From contig CAVORH010000020.1 of the NCBI GenBank assembly GCA_963698565.1, forward strand, positions 62,001-126,000: a stretch of DNA of 64,000 bases, given 5' to 3'. How positions within the stretch are numbered: position 1 is the first letter of the stretch; each line of letters starts with the position of its first letter. The notes below the pieces were generated by a model. The model had not been told where the DNA came from, did not search any database, and worked only from the letters and a program-made list of their open reading frames with translations. Of this stretch, positions 1 through 10,157 are shown piece after piece. The stretch is from Sva-07 sp963698565 (lineage in GTDB: Bacteria; Actinomycetota; Acidimicrobiia; Acidimicrobiales; Ilumatobacteraceae). A program made the translations under genes and the position numbers.

Positions 1-1163
1 GCGATCACCGGGCTGACGAGCAGGTCGAAGTCGTCCCACCAGGCCTGCAGCCGCCGCGACCAGGCGTGCACCCAGTTGATCGACTGGACGTAGTCGGTCG
101 CCGAGATCGCCCGGCCGATCGAGGCCATCACCCAGTTGTCGGGCTCGACGTCGGATTCCTCGACCGGTCGACCGATCGTGTCGCTGATCGTCTCGAAGTC
201 GATCGCGGTCGCCACGGCGACGATCGTGACGAAGTGGCGTGAGAAGCGGTCGTCGAAGAAGCACTCGGGTTGGGCGATCTCGACGTCGTGACCCAGTTCC
301 TCCAGCAGCGCGCCTGCATGCTCGACCGCCGCAACACACTCGGGGTCGGTGGTGACGCCCCGGTGGTCCGGGGCCAAGCCGATCCGCAGCCGCCCGGGGT
401 CCGCGCCCACCTCGGCGGTGAACGGGCGTGCGGGCGCCTGCGCGCAGTACGGATCGCCGGTCCGACGACCGCTCATCACGTCGAGCATCGCAGCGGTGTC
501 GCGGACCGATCGTGACACCACCCCGTCGGTGGTCGCGCCCGCCCATCCCTCCCCGAGCGACGGGCCGTGGGTGATCCGGCCACGGCTGGGCTTGAGGCCG
601 ACGAGCCCGCATTCGCTCGCAGGAACCCGAATCGAGCCGCCGCCGTCGCCGGCGTGGGCCATCGGCACCATCCCGGCTGCCACGGCCGCTGCGGAGCCTC
701 CGGACGATCCACCCGTCGAATGGTTCGGGTTCCAGGGATTCCTCGTCGGTCCGAACGCAACGGGCTCGGTCGTGATCGTGCTACCGAGCTCCGGGGTGTT
801 GGTGCGTCCGAGCGTGATCAGTCCTGCACCGCGGACGGCCTCGTAGAGATACGAGTCGACCTGGGCCCGAGCGCCTGCCTGCTTCATCGCTCGGTTGCCG
901 AGCGTGTGCGGCTCGCCGGCGATCTCGCAGCCCAGATCCTTGACGAGGAACGGCACGCCGCGAAACGGTCCGTCGGGTATCGGGCCGGCCGCTTCGCGAC
1001 GGGCCGCCTCGAAACGTTCGTGGATCACGGCGTTGAGTGTGGGATCGAGACGCTGGATGCGTTCGATCGCCTCGTCGACGAGTTCGACCGGCGACGCCTG
1101 CCCCTCACGGACCAACGACGCGAGGTCGGTGGCGTCCGGCAGCGGCGAGGTCGTCGATGTCAC
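1..1163 (-). CDS. Amidase signature family enzyme (3' end off the window)
   Basis: Hydrolyses an amide bond; the substrate cannot be told. Translating from a GTG at 1163 gives an open frame to the left edge, so the C-terminus is missing. The Ser-cisSer-Lys triad of the amidase signature family is visible: Lys in FLVKDLG, then the glycine/serine stretch GGSSGGSAAAVAAG, then the nucleophile region GDGGGSIRVPA. The GTG overlaps the TGA of the upstream universal stress gene (GTGA), so the two are probably translationally coupled. It could be a GatA-like or a catabolic amidase; no GatB or GatC gene is nearby, which favours a stand-alone enzyme. Confidence 0.88.
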   Translation of the reverse strand, partial: MTSTTSPLPDATDLASLVREGQASPVELVDEAIERIQRLDPTLNAVIHERFEAARREAAGPIPDGPFRGVPFLVKDLGCEIAGEPHTLGNRAMKQAGARAQVDSYLYEAVRGAGLITLGRTNTPELGSTITTEPVAFGPTRNPWNPNHSTGGSSGGSAAAVAAGMVPMAHAGDGGGSIRVPASECGLVGLKPSRGRITHGPSLGEGWAGATTDGVVSRSVRDTAAMLDVMSGRRTGDPYCAQAPARPFTAEVGADPGRLRIGLAPDHRGVTTDPECVAAVEHAGALLEELGHDVEIAQPECFFDDRFSRHFVTIVAVATAIDFETISDTIGRPVEESDVEPDNWVMASIGRAISATDYVQSINWVHAWSRRLQAWWDDFDLLVSPVI

Positions 1164-1594
1164 GAGGTCTCGACGATCAGGACCGAGCAGTTGGCGTGAT
1201 GGGCGCAGCGACTCGACACGCTGCCGAGCAGGAAGCGGCGAGCGCCCTGCATGCCGCGGTTGCCGATCACCAGCAGGTCGGCGTTCACCTCGTCGCACAA
1301 CGACAGCAATGCGTCGGCAGGATCGCCGCCGAGCGCGTGCGATGTCGCATCTGCGCCGAGTTCCGTGGCGAGTGCGATCGCCGACTCGAGTGCGGTCCGT
1401 GTCGTCTGTTCACTGGCCTCACCCCACTCGTTGGAGGCAACGACCATGTCGGGTGCCACCAGCACCGGGATGCGCGGAGCGACCATTGCGACGTGCAGAT
1501 GCGCACCGGTCAGCGCCGCCAGTGTTGCGGCTTCCGACACCGCCTTCTCGGCGCTCGTCGAGCCGTCCGTGCCGACCACGATCGTTGTGTACAT
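1160..1594 (-). CDS. Universal stress protein, UspA family
   Basis: Single-domain UspA-type protein of 144 residues, expected to be cytoplasmic and nucleotide-binding. The start MYTTIVVGTDGS fits the first beta strand and is preceded by a GGGGAGG ribosome binding site; an in-frame ATG 12 codons upstream lacks these features. Near the C-terminus, GNRGMQGARRFLLGSVS matches the G-2X-G-9X-G(S/T) ATP-binding motif, so this is the ATP-binding subgroup. It ends in a four-base overlap with the amidase. In actinobacteria such proteins often accompany hypoxia or energy stress, but nothing here shows regulation. Confidence 0.9.
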   Translation of the reverse strand: MYTTIVVGTDGSTSAEKAVSEAATLAALTGAHLHVAMVAPRIPVLVAPDMVVASNEWGEASEQTTRTALESAIALATELGADATSHALGGDPADALLSLCDEVNADLLVIGNRGMQGARRFLLGSVSSRCAHHANCSVLIVETS

Positions 1595-1645
1595 TCGACC
1601 TCCCCATCGAGACTCGTCGAACCGTAGCAAGCCGAGGTCGTTCGG

Positions 1646-2542
1646 TCAGGGGTGGACGTCTGGTGGGCCGCTGAGGACCTGACGGACCACGTCGGCCACC
1701 AGGGTCGCCCCGGCTGCGCTGTTGACCACGGAGTAGTGGTTGAGGCCGGTGCCCTCGATCCATCGGTGCCGTGGGTACCGGTCTCGTTGGGCGTTGGTGA
1801 TCGTCGGGGGAGGGGAGCCCGTCGTCCCGAATTCGGCGCGGACGATCGAGACGGGCGTCTCGTGCCGATCGAGCAGCGTCCGCACCTCGTGGTCCGCGAG
1901 AAGTTCTCGGCCGTCCTGGCGCACCGCCGCCTCGCTCACGGCGACACGGAATCCACCGTCGACCTCGATGAGTTCCGCGAGCAGATTGCGTTCGAGATCC
2001 GGCCCGATGCCGTGCCCGAAGGCCGGGTGGGCGGCCCACATCGCGTGGTACGACACCCGATCGGGCCAGATCGTGCCGATGCGCTGGATGTCGGGACCGA
2101 TGAGGGTGTCGAGGACGCCGTCGAGGTCGATGTCGGGTCCGCCCGGATGGGGCAGGGGCGGGCCGCCGTCGACGAGCACGATGTCGCGGACGAGATGCGG
2201 ATGGCGCTGCGCGACCATCAGCGTCACCGCGGCACCCATCGAGTGGCCGATGACGAACGCAGGACCGTCGAGCTGTTCGATGACGGCGGCGACATCGTCC
2301 GCATGACGACGGATTCCGTAGGGTCCGGCGGTTTCGAGGCTCTGGCCCCGCCCGCGGAGGTCGAGGGCCACGATCTGCGCTCCGCCTGCGAGGTGGTGGG
2401 CGAACGGATCCCAGGCCCACGCGTTCGCCGTGAGGCCGTGGACGGCGACGATGGTGGGCGTGCCGAGCAGGCCGGGCCATCGCAACGCCGCAATCCGGTC
2501 GGCGCCGACGGTGTATCCGAGGAATTCAGGTCGTCGGGCCAT
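1646..2542 (-). CDS. Alpha/beta hydrolase
   Basis: 298-residue alpha/beta-hydrolase fold protein. The oxyanion region VHGLTANAW (about residue 35) is followed by the nucleophile elbow GHSMGA with Ser101, and a histidine lies in GTGLNHYSVV near the end. There is no signal peptide, so it should be cytoplasmic. The substrate cannot be inferred; such enzymes include esterases, epoxide hydrolases and C-C bond hydrolases. It is followed on the same strand, about 50 bases downstream, by the universal stress gene. Confidence 0.85.
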   Translation of the reverse strand: MARRPEFLGYTVGADRIAALRWPGLLGTPTIVAVHGLTANAWAWDPFAHHLAGGAQIVALDLRGRGQSLETAGPYGIRRHADDVAAVIEQLDGPAFVIGHSMGAAVTLMVAQRHPHLVRDIVLVDGGPPLPHPGGPDIDLDGVLDTLIGPDIQRIGTIWPDRVSYHAMWAAHPAFGHGIGPDLERNLLAELIEVDGGFRVAVSEAAVRQDGRELLADHEVRTLLDRHETPVSIVRAEFGTTGSPPPTITNAQRDRYPRHRWIEGTGLNHYSVVNSAAGATLVADVVRQVLSGPPDVHP

Positions 2543-2667
2543 GGCTCACCCGATCGGTACTCACCGTGGCCGCTGCGCGCTCAGCGTCACCGTCCATGTG
2601 GCGATGGTAGCTCGCTGGCCGCAGCCGTGCCGTCGTGCTGCCTGCGTGGCGCCGGCGCGGCCTGTCG

Positions 2668-3774
2668 TCAGCGGGGTTCGCGGGGGAGCCCGAGGACCCG
2701 CTCGCCGAGGATGTTGCGCATGATGTCGGAGGTGCCGCCCATGATCGTGTAGCCGGGCGCGTAGACCAGCCCGCGGGTGACGTCGTTCCAGGCCATCGCC
2801 TCTGCGCCGAGGGTCCGAGCGACGAAGTCGGCGACGTCGATCTCGTGTTCGGTGCAGAAGCACTTGGTCGCCGCGGAGAATCCGGCCGGCGCCTGGCGGA
2901 GCACCTCGCGGGTCACGAGGATGCGGCCGATTCGATACCCGGTCTCGAGACGGGCGATCTCGTCACGCACGCGAGGGTCGCTGCGGTCGGCCCGCTCGAC
3001 GGCGAGTTCGTACAGGGCCCGGTTCGACACCAGCCGGTCGATGCCGCCGCGCTCGTGCTCGAGCTGGGCCATCGTCTGCTTGAAGGCGTTGCCCTCGACG
3101 CCGACGAGGTTGGCGACCGGGACGCGGACGTCGGTGAAGAAGACCTCGCAGAAGTGGCGGTTGGTCGTCATGTCGGTGATCGGCCGGACCTCGATGCCGG
3201 GAGTGTCCATCGGGACGATGATCTCGCTGATCCCGCGGTGCGGGGGACCGTCGGCGTCGGTTCGACAGATCAGGTAGCAGTAGTCGGCGAGTTCACCGAA
3301 ACTCGTCCAGATCTTCTGGCCGTTGATCACGAAGTCGTCGCCGTCGCGCACGGCGCTCGTGACGAGTGAGGCGAGGTCCGACCCGGAGTTCGGCTCCGAC
3401 ATGCCGATGCACCAGGTGGTCTCGCCGGAGAGGATGCCGGGAAGGAACTCGGCCTGCTGGTCGGCGGTCCCGTAGTTGATGAGGGTGGGGCCCATCTGGC
3501 GGTCGGCGAACCACATCGCTGCGATCGGGGCCCCGGCGGCGATCAACTCCTCGCCGATGATCAGCCGGTTGATGGCGGGTTGGCCGCCGCCGCCGAACTC
3601 GACCGGCCAGGTCATGCCGATCCACCCGTGTGCCGCCATCTCCTTGGCGAAGTCCTTGGAGAAGCCGTTGATCCACGAGTCGTTGTGGCGGCCGTAGCGC
3701 TCGACCGCCTCGGCGGCGACCTTGCGGGCCTGGTCGCGGAGGGTCGTCTGCTCGGGGGTCCAGTCGAAGTCCAT
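2668..3774 (-). CDS. Acyl-CoA dehydrogenase
   Basis: Flavoprotein oxidising an acyl-CoA thioester. The chosen start, MDFDWTPEQTTLRDQARK, is the usual N-terminus of the family and gives 368 residues; an upstream in-frame ATG adds 29 unrelated residues. Visible landmarks are WCIGMSEPNSGSDLAS (FAD/substrate-binding middle domain), QKIWTSFGE, and the C-terminal helix with GGTSDIMRNILGERVLG. The residue pattern resembles the long-chain or steroid-side-chain type (FadE-like) of actinobacteria. No electron-transfer flavoprotein or thiolase is adjacent, so the substrate is unknown. Confidence 0.92.
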   Translation of the reverse strand: MDFDWTPEQTTLRDQARKVAAEAVERYGRHNDSWINGFSKDFAKEMAAHGWIGMTWPVEFGGGGQPAINRLIIGEELIAAGAPIAAMWFADRQMGPTLINYGTADQQAEFLPGILSGETTWCIGMSEPNSGSDLASLVTSAVRDGDDFVINGQKIWTSFGELADYCYLICRTDADGPPHRGISEIIVPMDTPGIEVRPITDMTTNRHFCEVFFTDVRVPVANLVGVEGNAFKQTMAQLEHERGGIDRLVSNRALYELAVERADRSDPRVRDEIARLETGYRIGRILVTREVLRQAPAGFSAATKCFCTEHEIDVADFVARTLGAEAMAWNDVTRGLVYAPGYTIMGGTSDIMRNILGERVLGLPREPR

Positions 3775-3887
3775 CGACCACGAGCGTAGAGGCTCGGACC
3801 GGTGGGGTTCCTGTGGAGCGGCGGGCATGCGGTTGCTACAGTGCAGACAAGTTGTAGACAAGTCGACCCCAAGCGAGCAGGAACCCC

Positions 3888-6125
3888 ATGAGCGAGATCA
3901 CCCCGTCCACCATCATCTACACGTTCACCGACGAGGCGCCGGCGCTGGCGACCTACTCGCTGCTGCCGATCATCGAGGCCTTCGCCGGGGTGGCCGGCAT
4001 CGAGGTCGAGACCCGCGACATCTCGCTGGCCGGTCGGATCCTCGCGACCTTCTCGGAGCGGCTCGCGCCCGAACAGCGCGTCGGCGATGCGCTCGCCGAG
4101 CTCGGTGACCTCGCACTCACACCGGCTGCGAACATCATCAAGCTGCCCAACATCAGTGCGTCGGTGCCGCAGATGAAGGCGGCCATCGCCGAGCTCCAGG
4201 CGAAGGGATACGACATTCCCGACTACCCGGACGAGCCGTCGACGCCGGAGGAGATCGAGGTCAAGGAGCGCTACGGCAAGGTGATGGGGTCGGCCGTCAA
4301 CCCGGTGCTGCGCCAGGGCAACTCCGATCGTCGCGCTCCGAAGGCCGTGAAGGACTACGCCAAGTCGCATCCGCACTCGATGGGCGCGTGGTCACCGGAG
4401 TCGAAGACCCACGTCGCCACGATGAGCGCCGACGACTTCCGATCCAATGAGCAGTCGATCACCGCAGCGGCCGACACCACGCTGCGCATCGAGTACGTCG
4501 CCGACGACGGTGCCGTCACCGTCCTGAAGGAGTCGATGCCGGTGCTGGCCGGCGAGGTCGTCGACTCGACCGTGATGAACGTCGCGGCACTGCGGGCGTT
4601 CCTCGCCGAGCAGATCGCCGACGCCAAGGCCCAGGGTGTGCTCTTCTCGCTGCACCTGAAGGCGACCATGATGAAGGTGTCCGACCCGATCATGTTCGGA
4701 CATGCCGTCCAGGTGTACTTCGCCGACGTGTTCGCGAAGCACGGTGAAGCGATCGCCGCCGCCGGTGGCGACCCGAACAACGGGTGGGCGAGCGTGCTCG
4801 CCGCCGTCGAGTCGATGCCGGCCGACCAGCGCGCCGAGATCGAGGCCGACATCGCCGCGGCGTACGCCGCCGGCCCCGACATCGCCATGGTCGACTCCGA
4901 CAAGGGCATCACCAACCTGCACGTACCGAGCGACGTGATCGTCGATGCCTCGATGCCGGCGATGATCCGTACGTCGGGGCAGATGTGGAACAAGGACGGC
5001 GAGCAGCAGGACACCAAGGCGGTGATCCCGGACAGCAGCTACGCCGGCGTGTACCAGGCCGTGATCGACGACTGCCGTGTCAACGGCGCCTACGACCCGG
5101 CCACGATGGGCACCGTCCCCAACGTCGGCCTGATGGCCCAGAAGGCCGAGGAGTACGGCAGCCACGACAAGACGTTCGAGGCACCCGGTGACGGCACGAT
5201 CCGAGTCGTCGACGTCTCGACGGGTGATGCCGTCATGACCCAGACGGTCGCGACCGGTGACATCTTCCGGGCGTGCCAGGTCAAGGACGAACCGATCCGC
5301 GACTGGGTGCGTCTCGCCGTGGAGCGGGCGCGTGCGATGGGCGCCCCCGCCGTGTTCTGGCTCGATGCCGATCGGGCGCACGATGCGCAGCTGATCGCGA
5401 AGGTCAACCGGTACCTCGGTGACCACGACGTCAGCGGGCTCGAGATCGAGATCATCGCCCCGGAGGCGGCGACCCAGTTCTCGATCGAGCGGATCCGCCG
5501 CGGTGAGGACACGATCTCGGTCACCGGCAACGTGCTGCGCGACTACCTGACCGACCTGTTCCCGATCCTCGAGCTCGGCACGAGCGCCAAGATGCTCTCG
5601 ATCGTTCCGCTGCTCAACGGCGGCGGCCTGTTCGAGACCGGCGCCGGTGGCTCCGCGCCGAAGCACGTCCAGCAGCTGGTCAAGGAGAACTATCTGCGCT
5701 GGGATTCGCTCGGTGAGTTCCTGGCGTTGGCCGTGTCGTTCGAACACCTGGCCAACGTGACCGGCAACGAGCGGGCGCGAATCCTCGGCGAGACCCTCGA
5801 CGCGGCGACGGGACAGCTGCTGGAGAACGGCAAGTCACCGGCACGCCGCCTCGGCCAGATCGACAACCGAGGTAGCCACTTCTTCCTTGCGCTGTACTGG
5901 GCGCAGGCGCTCGCCGCACAGACGGCCGACGCCGATCTCGCGGCGATCTTCGCGCCGATCGCCGCCGAGCTGTCGGCCAACGAGGAGACGATCGTCGAGG
6001 AGTTGCTCGGTGTGCAGGGACAGCCGGCCGACATCGGCGGCTATTACGCACCCGACGCCGCCAAGGCGACGGCGGTGATGCGCCCCAGCGCCACGTTCAA
6101 CGCTGCCATCGACCCCCTCCGCTGA
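3888..6125 (+). CDS. icd: Isocitrate dehydrogenase (NADP), monomeric type
   Basis: Oxidative decarboxylation of isocitrate to 2-oxoglutarate with NADP in the TCA cycle. The 745-residue length and the opening STIIYTFTDEAPALATYSLLP are typical of the monomeric class (about 740 residues), which is unrelated in length to the dimeric 400-residue enzyme. The signatures LKATMMKVSDPIMFGH and RGSHFFLALYWAQ are clear. It faces citrate synthase across a perfect palindrome; the two enzymes act nearby in the same cycle but are transcribed convergently. Confidence 0.96.
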   Translation: MSEITPSTIIYTFTDEAPALATYSLLPIIEAFAGVAGIEVETRDISLAGRILATFSERLAPEQRVGDALAELGDLALTPAANIIKLPNISASVPQMKAAIAELQAKGYDIPDYPDEPSTPEEIEVKERYGKVMGSAVNPVLRQGNSDRRAPKAVKDYAKSHPHSMGAWSPESKTHVATMSADDFRSNEQSITAAADTTLRIEYVADDGAVTVLKESMPVLAGEVVDSTVMNVAALRAFLAEQIADAKAQGVLFSLHLKATMMKVSDPIMFGHAVQVYFADVFAKHGEAIAAAGGDPNNGWASVLAAVESMPADQRAEIEADIAAAYAAGPDIAMVDSDKGITNLHVPSDVIVDASMPAMIRTSGQMWNKDGEQQDTKAVIPDSSYAGVYQAVIDDCRVNGAYDPATMGTVPNVGLMAQKAEEYGSHDKTFEAPGDGTIRVVDVSTGDAVMTQTVATGDIFRACQVKDEPIRDWVRLAVERARAMGAPAVFWLDADRAHDAQLIAKVNRYLGDHDVSGLEIEIIAPEAATQFSIERIRRGEDTISVTGNVLRDYLTDLFPILELGTSAKMLSIVPLLNGGGLFETGAGGSAPKHVQQLVKENYLRWDSLGEFLALAVSFEHLANVTGNERARILGETLDAATGQLLENGKSPARRLGQIDNRGSHFFLALYWAQALAAQTADADLAAIFAPIAAELSANEETIVEELLGVQGQPADIGGYYAPDAAKATAVMRPSATFNAAIDPLR

Positions 6126-6127
6126 AC

Positions 6128-6160
6128 TGTTACGCCAGGGGTCAGACCCCTGGCGTAACA
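6128..6160. terminator. 33-bp perfect palindrome, bidirectional terminator / repeat family A copy 1
   Basis: Perfect inverted repeat with 16-bp arms around a single A (arm TGTTACGCCAGGGGTC). It lies exactly between the convergent icd and citrate synthase stop codons. Related elements occur at 13222-13271 and 46130-46162, all sharing GACGCC or TACGCC arms and the GGGGTC(A/T)GACCCC core. There is no clear T run, so it may stop transcription on both strands by structure alone, or be a REP-like element. Confidence 0.8.
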
Positions 6161-6161
6161 C

Positions 6162-7427
<1,266 letters not shown>

Positions 7428-7560
7428 GTGGCTTCCTCTCGTGGCGCGAACTCGTGGATGATCGGGTCGGAGGGTCTGCCCCGGCCGCATCGTCACGTTA
7501 GTGCCGGTGACCTGGTTCGGTCCCAACCGACCACTCGTTCACATCGGGTTCACGCAGGAC

Positions 7561-8925
7561 TCAGAGCGGGCTGTTGCCGTGCTTGCGTCCGCTCAGGACC
7601 TCTCGTTTGTCCCGGAGAACGGTGAGCGCCGCCGCGATCTCGATCCTCGTGTCCGCGGGATCGATGACGGCATCGACCAGGCCCCGTTCGGCGGCGACGT
7701 ACGGGTTGAGGAGCCGCTCGGCGTAGTCGGCTTCGAAGGCGGCTCGTTCCTCCGGCGTCGCCCGCCGCTGCAGGATGGCGGCTGCCTGGCCGGCGCCCAT
7801 CACCGCCAGCTCGGCCCACGGCCATGCGAGGCAGAGGTCGTTGCCCATCGTCTTGGAGTCCATCACGATGTAGGCGCCGCCGTAGCTCTTGCGCAGGATC
7901 ACGCAGATGCGCGGCACGGTCGCTCGGGCGTAGGCGTAGACGAGCTGGGCGCCGTGGCGGATCATCCCGCGCCACTCGAGATCCTTGCCGGGGTAGAAAC
8001 CGGGGGTGTCGACGAGGGTGATGATCGGGAGGTTGAACGCGTCGCAGAGCGCGACGAACCGGGCGGCCTTCTGCGACGCCGGGATGTCGAGTGTGCCTGC
8101 CAGGGTGATCGGCTGGTTGGCGACGATGCCGACCGGGGTGCCGCCGACGGTGGCGAACGCGGTGACGACGTTGCTCGCCCACCTGGCTCGCAGCTCGGTC
8201 ATCGAGCCGTCGTCGACGATCGCCGCTGCGACCGAGCGAACGTCGTAACTACCCGTCGATGTCGGGGGGATCAGGGCGCCCGCCTCTGGGCATCGCCGAT
8301 CCGTGGGGTCGTCGGTGAGGTGGTGCTCGGCCTCGGCATCGACGTGATCGGGCAGGTACGACAGCAGGTCGATCACGGCGTCGATCGCGGCGGCGCGGTC
8401 GACGACGACGCTGGTGGCCACCCCCGTGTACCGGCCGTGGTTCGCGGCGCCTCCGAGCTCGTCGATGCTGATCCCGATGCCGGTGAACTCCTCCACCATC
8501 GTCGGGCCGTTGACGAAGGCGTAGCTGTCCTCGGTCATCACGGTCAGATCGGCGATCCCCAGCAACAATGCCGGCCCCGATACGGCGGGACCGTCGACGA
8601 TCACGAGGATCGGGACGACACCTGAACAGGCCACCATCGCGCTGGCCACCAGACCCCACGCATGGAGCGCTGGCACTCCCTCGTCGATCGCGGCGCCCGA
8701 CGTCGACAGCACCATCACCAACGGCAGGCGCTGGGCCAGCGCGATCTCGGCGCCTCGGGCGAGCTGCACCGACGATTCGGAGGTGAGGCGTGTCACCGGA
8801 TCGTCGGAGGTGAATTCGGCCCACACCACTCGACGATCACCGAGCGTTCGGATCGTGACGGCGATGTCGCTCGGGGTGTGGGCTGCGATCGGAAACCCGG
8901 TCTCGATCGACGACGCGTCACTCAT
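7561..8925 (-). CDS. Acyl-CoA carboxylase carboxyltransferase subunit (short form)
   Basis: Transfers CO2 from biotin to an acyl-CoA. The C-terminal half is classical: VDTPGFYPGKDLEWRGMIRHGA, then SYGGAYIVMDSKTMGND and AWPWAELAVMGAGQAAAIL. The N-terminal half (LSTSGAAIDEGVPALHAWG) is recognisable but divergent, and the protein of 454 residues is some 60 shorter than typical PccB/AccD subunits, mainly at the N-terminus. MSDASSIETG is chosen as the start. No biotin carboxylase or biotin carrier is adjacent, so its partners must be elsewhere and its acyl substrate is unknown. Confidence 0.87.
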   Translation of the reverse strand: MSDASSIETGFPIAAHTPSDIAVTIRTLGDRRVVWAEFTSDDPVTRLTSESSVQLARGAEIALAQRLPLVMVLSTSGAAIDEGVPALHAWGLVASAMVACSGVVPILVIVDGPAVSGPALLLGIADLTVMTEDSYAFVNGPTMVEEFTGIGISIDELGGAANHGRYTGVATSVVVDRAAAIDAVIDLLSYLPDHVDAEAEHHLTDDPTDRRCPEAGALIPPTSTGSYDVRSVAAAIVDDGSMTELRARWASNVVTAFATVGGTPVGIVANQPITLAGTLDIPASQKAARFVALCDAFNLPIITLVDTPGFYPGKDLEWRGMIRHGAQLVYAYARATVPRICVILRKSYGGAYIVMDSKTMGNDLCLAWPWAELAVMGAGQAAAILQRRATPEERAAFEADYAERLLNPYVAAERGLVDAVIDPADTRIEIAAALTVLRDKREVLSGRKHGNSPL

Positions 8926-8986
8926 CGCCGGCGACAGTACCGGTCGCGTGGCCGGTGGACGCACGTGCGGGCTCTCGGGAGCCGGA

Positions 8987-9925
8987 TCACCCCGATCGAC
9001 CGAAGGGAATCGCTGCCGCGTCCGGGTGCACGCCGTGCTGGCGAGCTCCCTGGTCGCGGGTGATCTCGCGGAGTGTCTCGAGCGCCGCCATCGTCGGCGC
9101 GCTGGCACTGGGCCGCCGGCGTCGGGCGAACGCCACCACACGACGGGGCAGTTCGGGCACGGTGATGCGCCGGAACGAACCCTCGAGCCACGTCGGCACC
9201 GCCGTGGCGGGGACGATCGCGGCACCGAATCCGTCGAAGGCGAGGGAGGCGAGGAGCCTGACGCCGTCGACCTCGGCCTGCGCCCGCAGGGTGATGTCGG
9301 CGGTCGCGGCCGCTCGTTCGAGCACCCGGCGCAACGCCGCGCCGGGCGGAGGAAGCAGCAGTGGCACCTCGTCGAGTTCGGCGAGGGGGATCACCTCCCG
9401 CTGTGCGAGCGGGTGACTGTCGGCGGCGAGCAACAGCAGATCCTCTGCGAAGAGCGGCTCGATGACGAGCTCCGGTTCGTCGACGGGCAGATGCACGATC
9501 GCCGCATTGAGTTGGCCCGTCAGCACGTTGGGGATCAGCGACGACGTCGCCCCCTCCTGCACGATCACCCGGACCTGCGGGTGCTGCTCGCTCAGGCGGG
9601 TGAGGAACTTCGGGATCAGCCAGCGAGCCGTGGTGCCGATCACGCCGATGCGTGTCTGCCCCGACACCTCCGCATGTCGACTCGACATGTCGGCCGCGAT
9701 GTCGTCCAGTTCGTTCAGGACGCGCCGGGCCCGCTCGACCACCCGGACCCCGTCCTCGGTGAGGCCGCCCTGCGCGCGATCGACCAGGGTCACACCGAGC
9801 TCCTTCTCGAGCCGGGCGATGTGGCTCGAGACGTTGGACTGGACGGTGTAGAGCGCACGGGCCGCGGCGGAGAAGGTCCCGTGATCGGCGATGGCAACCA
9901 GCGTGGCGAGCTGCCGGACATCCAT
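8987..9925 (-). CDS. LysR-family transcriptional regulator
   Basis: 312 residues with an N-terminal winged helix-turn-helix (MDVRQLATLVAIADHGTFS, AARALYTVQSNVSSHIARLE, about residues 1-60) and a periplasmic-binding-like effector domain. It lies just upstream of the carboxyltransferase gene on the same strand (61-base gap), so it may be cotranscribed with it rather than control it divergently as many LysR proteins do. Its 5' side faces the 6C-like RNA promoter, which runs away from it. The effector is unknown. Confidence 0.92.
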   Translation of the reverse strand: MDVRQLATLVAIADHGTFSAAARALYTVQSNVSSHIARLEKELGVTLVDRAQGGLTEDGVRVVERARRVLNELDDIAADMSSRHAEVSGQTRIGVIGTTARWLIPKFLTRLSEQHPQVRVIVQEGATSSLIPNVLTGQLNAAIVHLPVDEPELVIEPLFAEDLLLLAADSHPLAQREVIPLAELDEVPLLLPPPGAALRRVLERAAATADITLRAQAEVDGVRLLASLAFDGFGAAIVPATAVPTWLEGSFRRITVPELPRRVVAFARRRRPSASAPTMAALETLREITRDQGARQHGVHPDAAAIPFGRSG

Positions 9926-9960
9926 CTCTCGGGACGATAGCGGATATCTGTTTGTTCTAC

Positions 9961-9989
9961 TTGCACGATCAGTTGTTCACGTGCATACT
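9961..9989 (+). promoter_or_regulatory. Predicted sigma70-like promoter of the 6C-like RNA
   Basis: TTGCAC (9961-9966) and CATACT (9984-9989) are separated by exactly 17 bases and lie just upstream of the conserved RNA region. Transcription would begin near 9996. Prediction by eye only. Confidence 0.5.
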
Positions 9990-9995
9990 TTCACA

Positions 9996-10115
9996 AGCAG
10001 ATCGCAGTGCGAACACCCCCCATGTTCCACTCGAAGGGAAGTCCACCATCCGGTTCCCCCAAACCGGAGGACATTCCCAGGTTGAGAGACCCGGATCCCC
10101 CATCCGGGTCTTTCC
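9996..10115 (+). ncRNA. 6C-type small RNA with intrinsic terminator
   Basis: The segment has three hairpins with cytosine-rich loops: AACA-CCCCCCA-TGTT (10012-10026), CCGGTT-CCCCCA-AACCGG (10050-10067, extended by GTCC/GGAC) and a 10-bp stem AGACCCGGAT with a CCCCC loop (10087-10111), followed by TTTCCCGTTTT. C-run hairpin loops are the hallmark of the actinobacterial 6C RNA family (the mycobacterial B11 RNA is a member). The last hairpin doubles as a rho-independent terminator, and no coding gene on this strand precedes it, which supports an independent transcript. End points are estimates. Confidence 0.72.
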
Positions 10116-10157
10116 CGTTTTCCCGGTGCGTTTTCGACGGTGGCGTAGCCTGACGAG

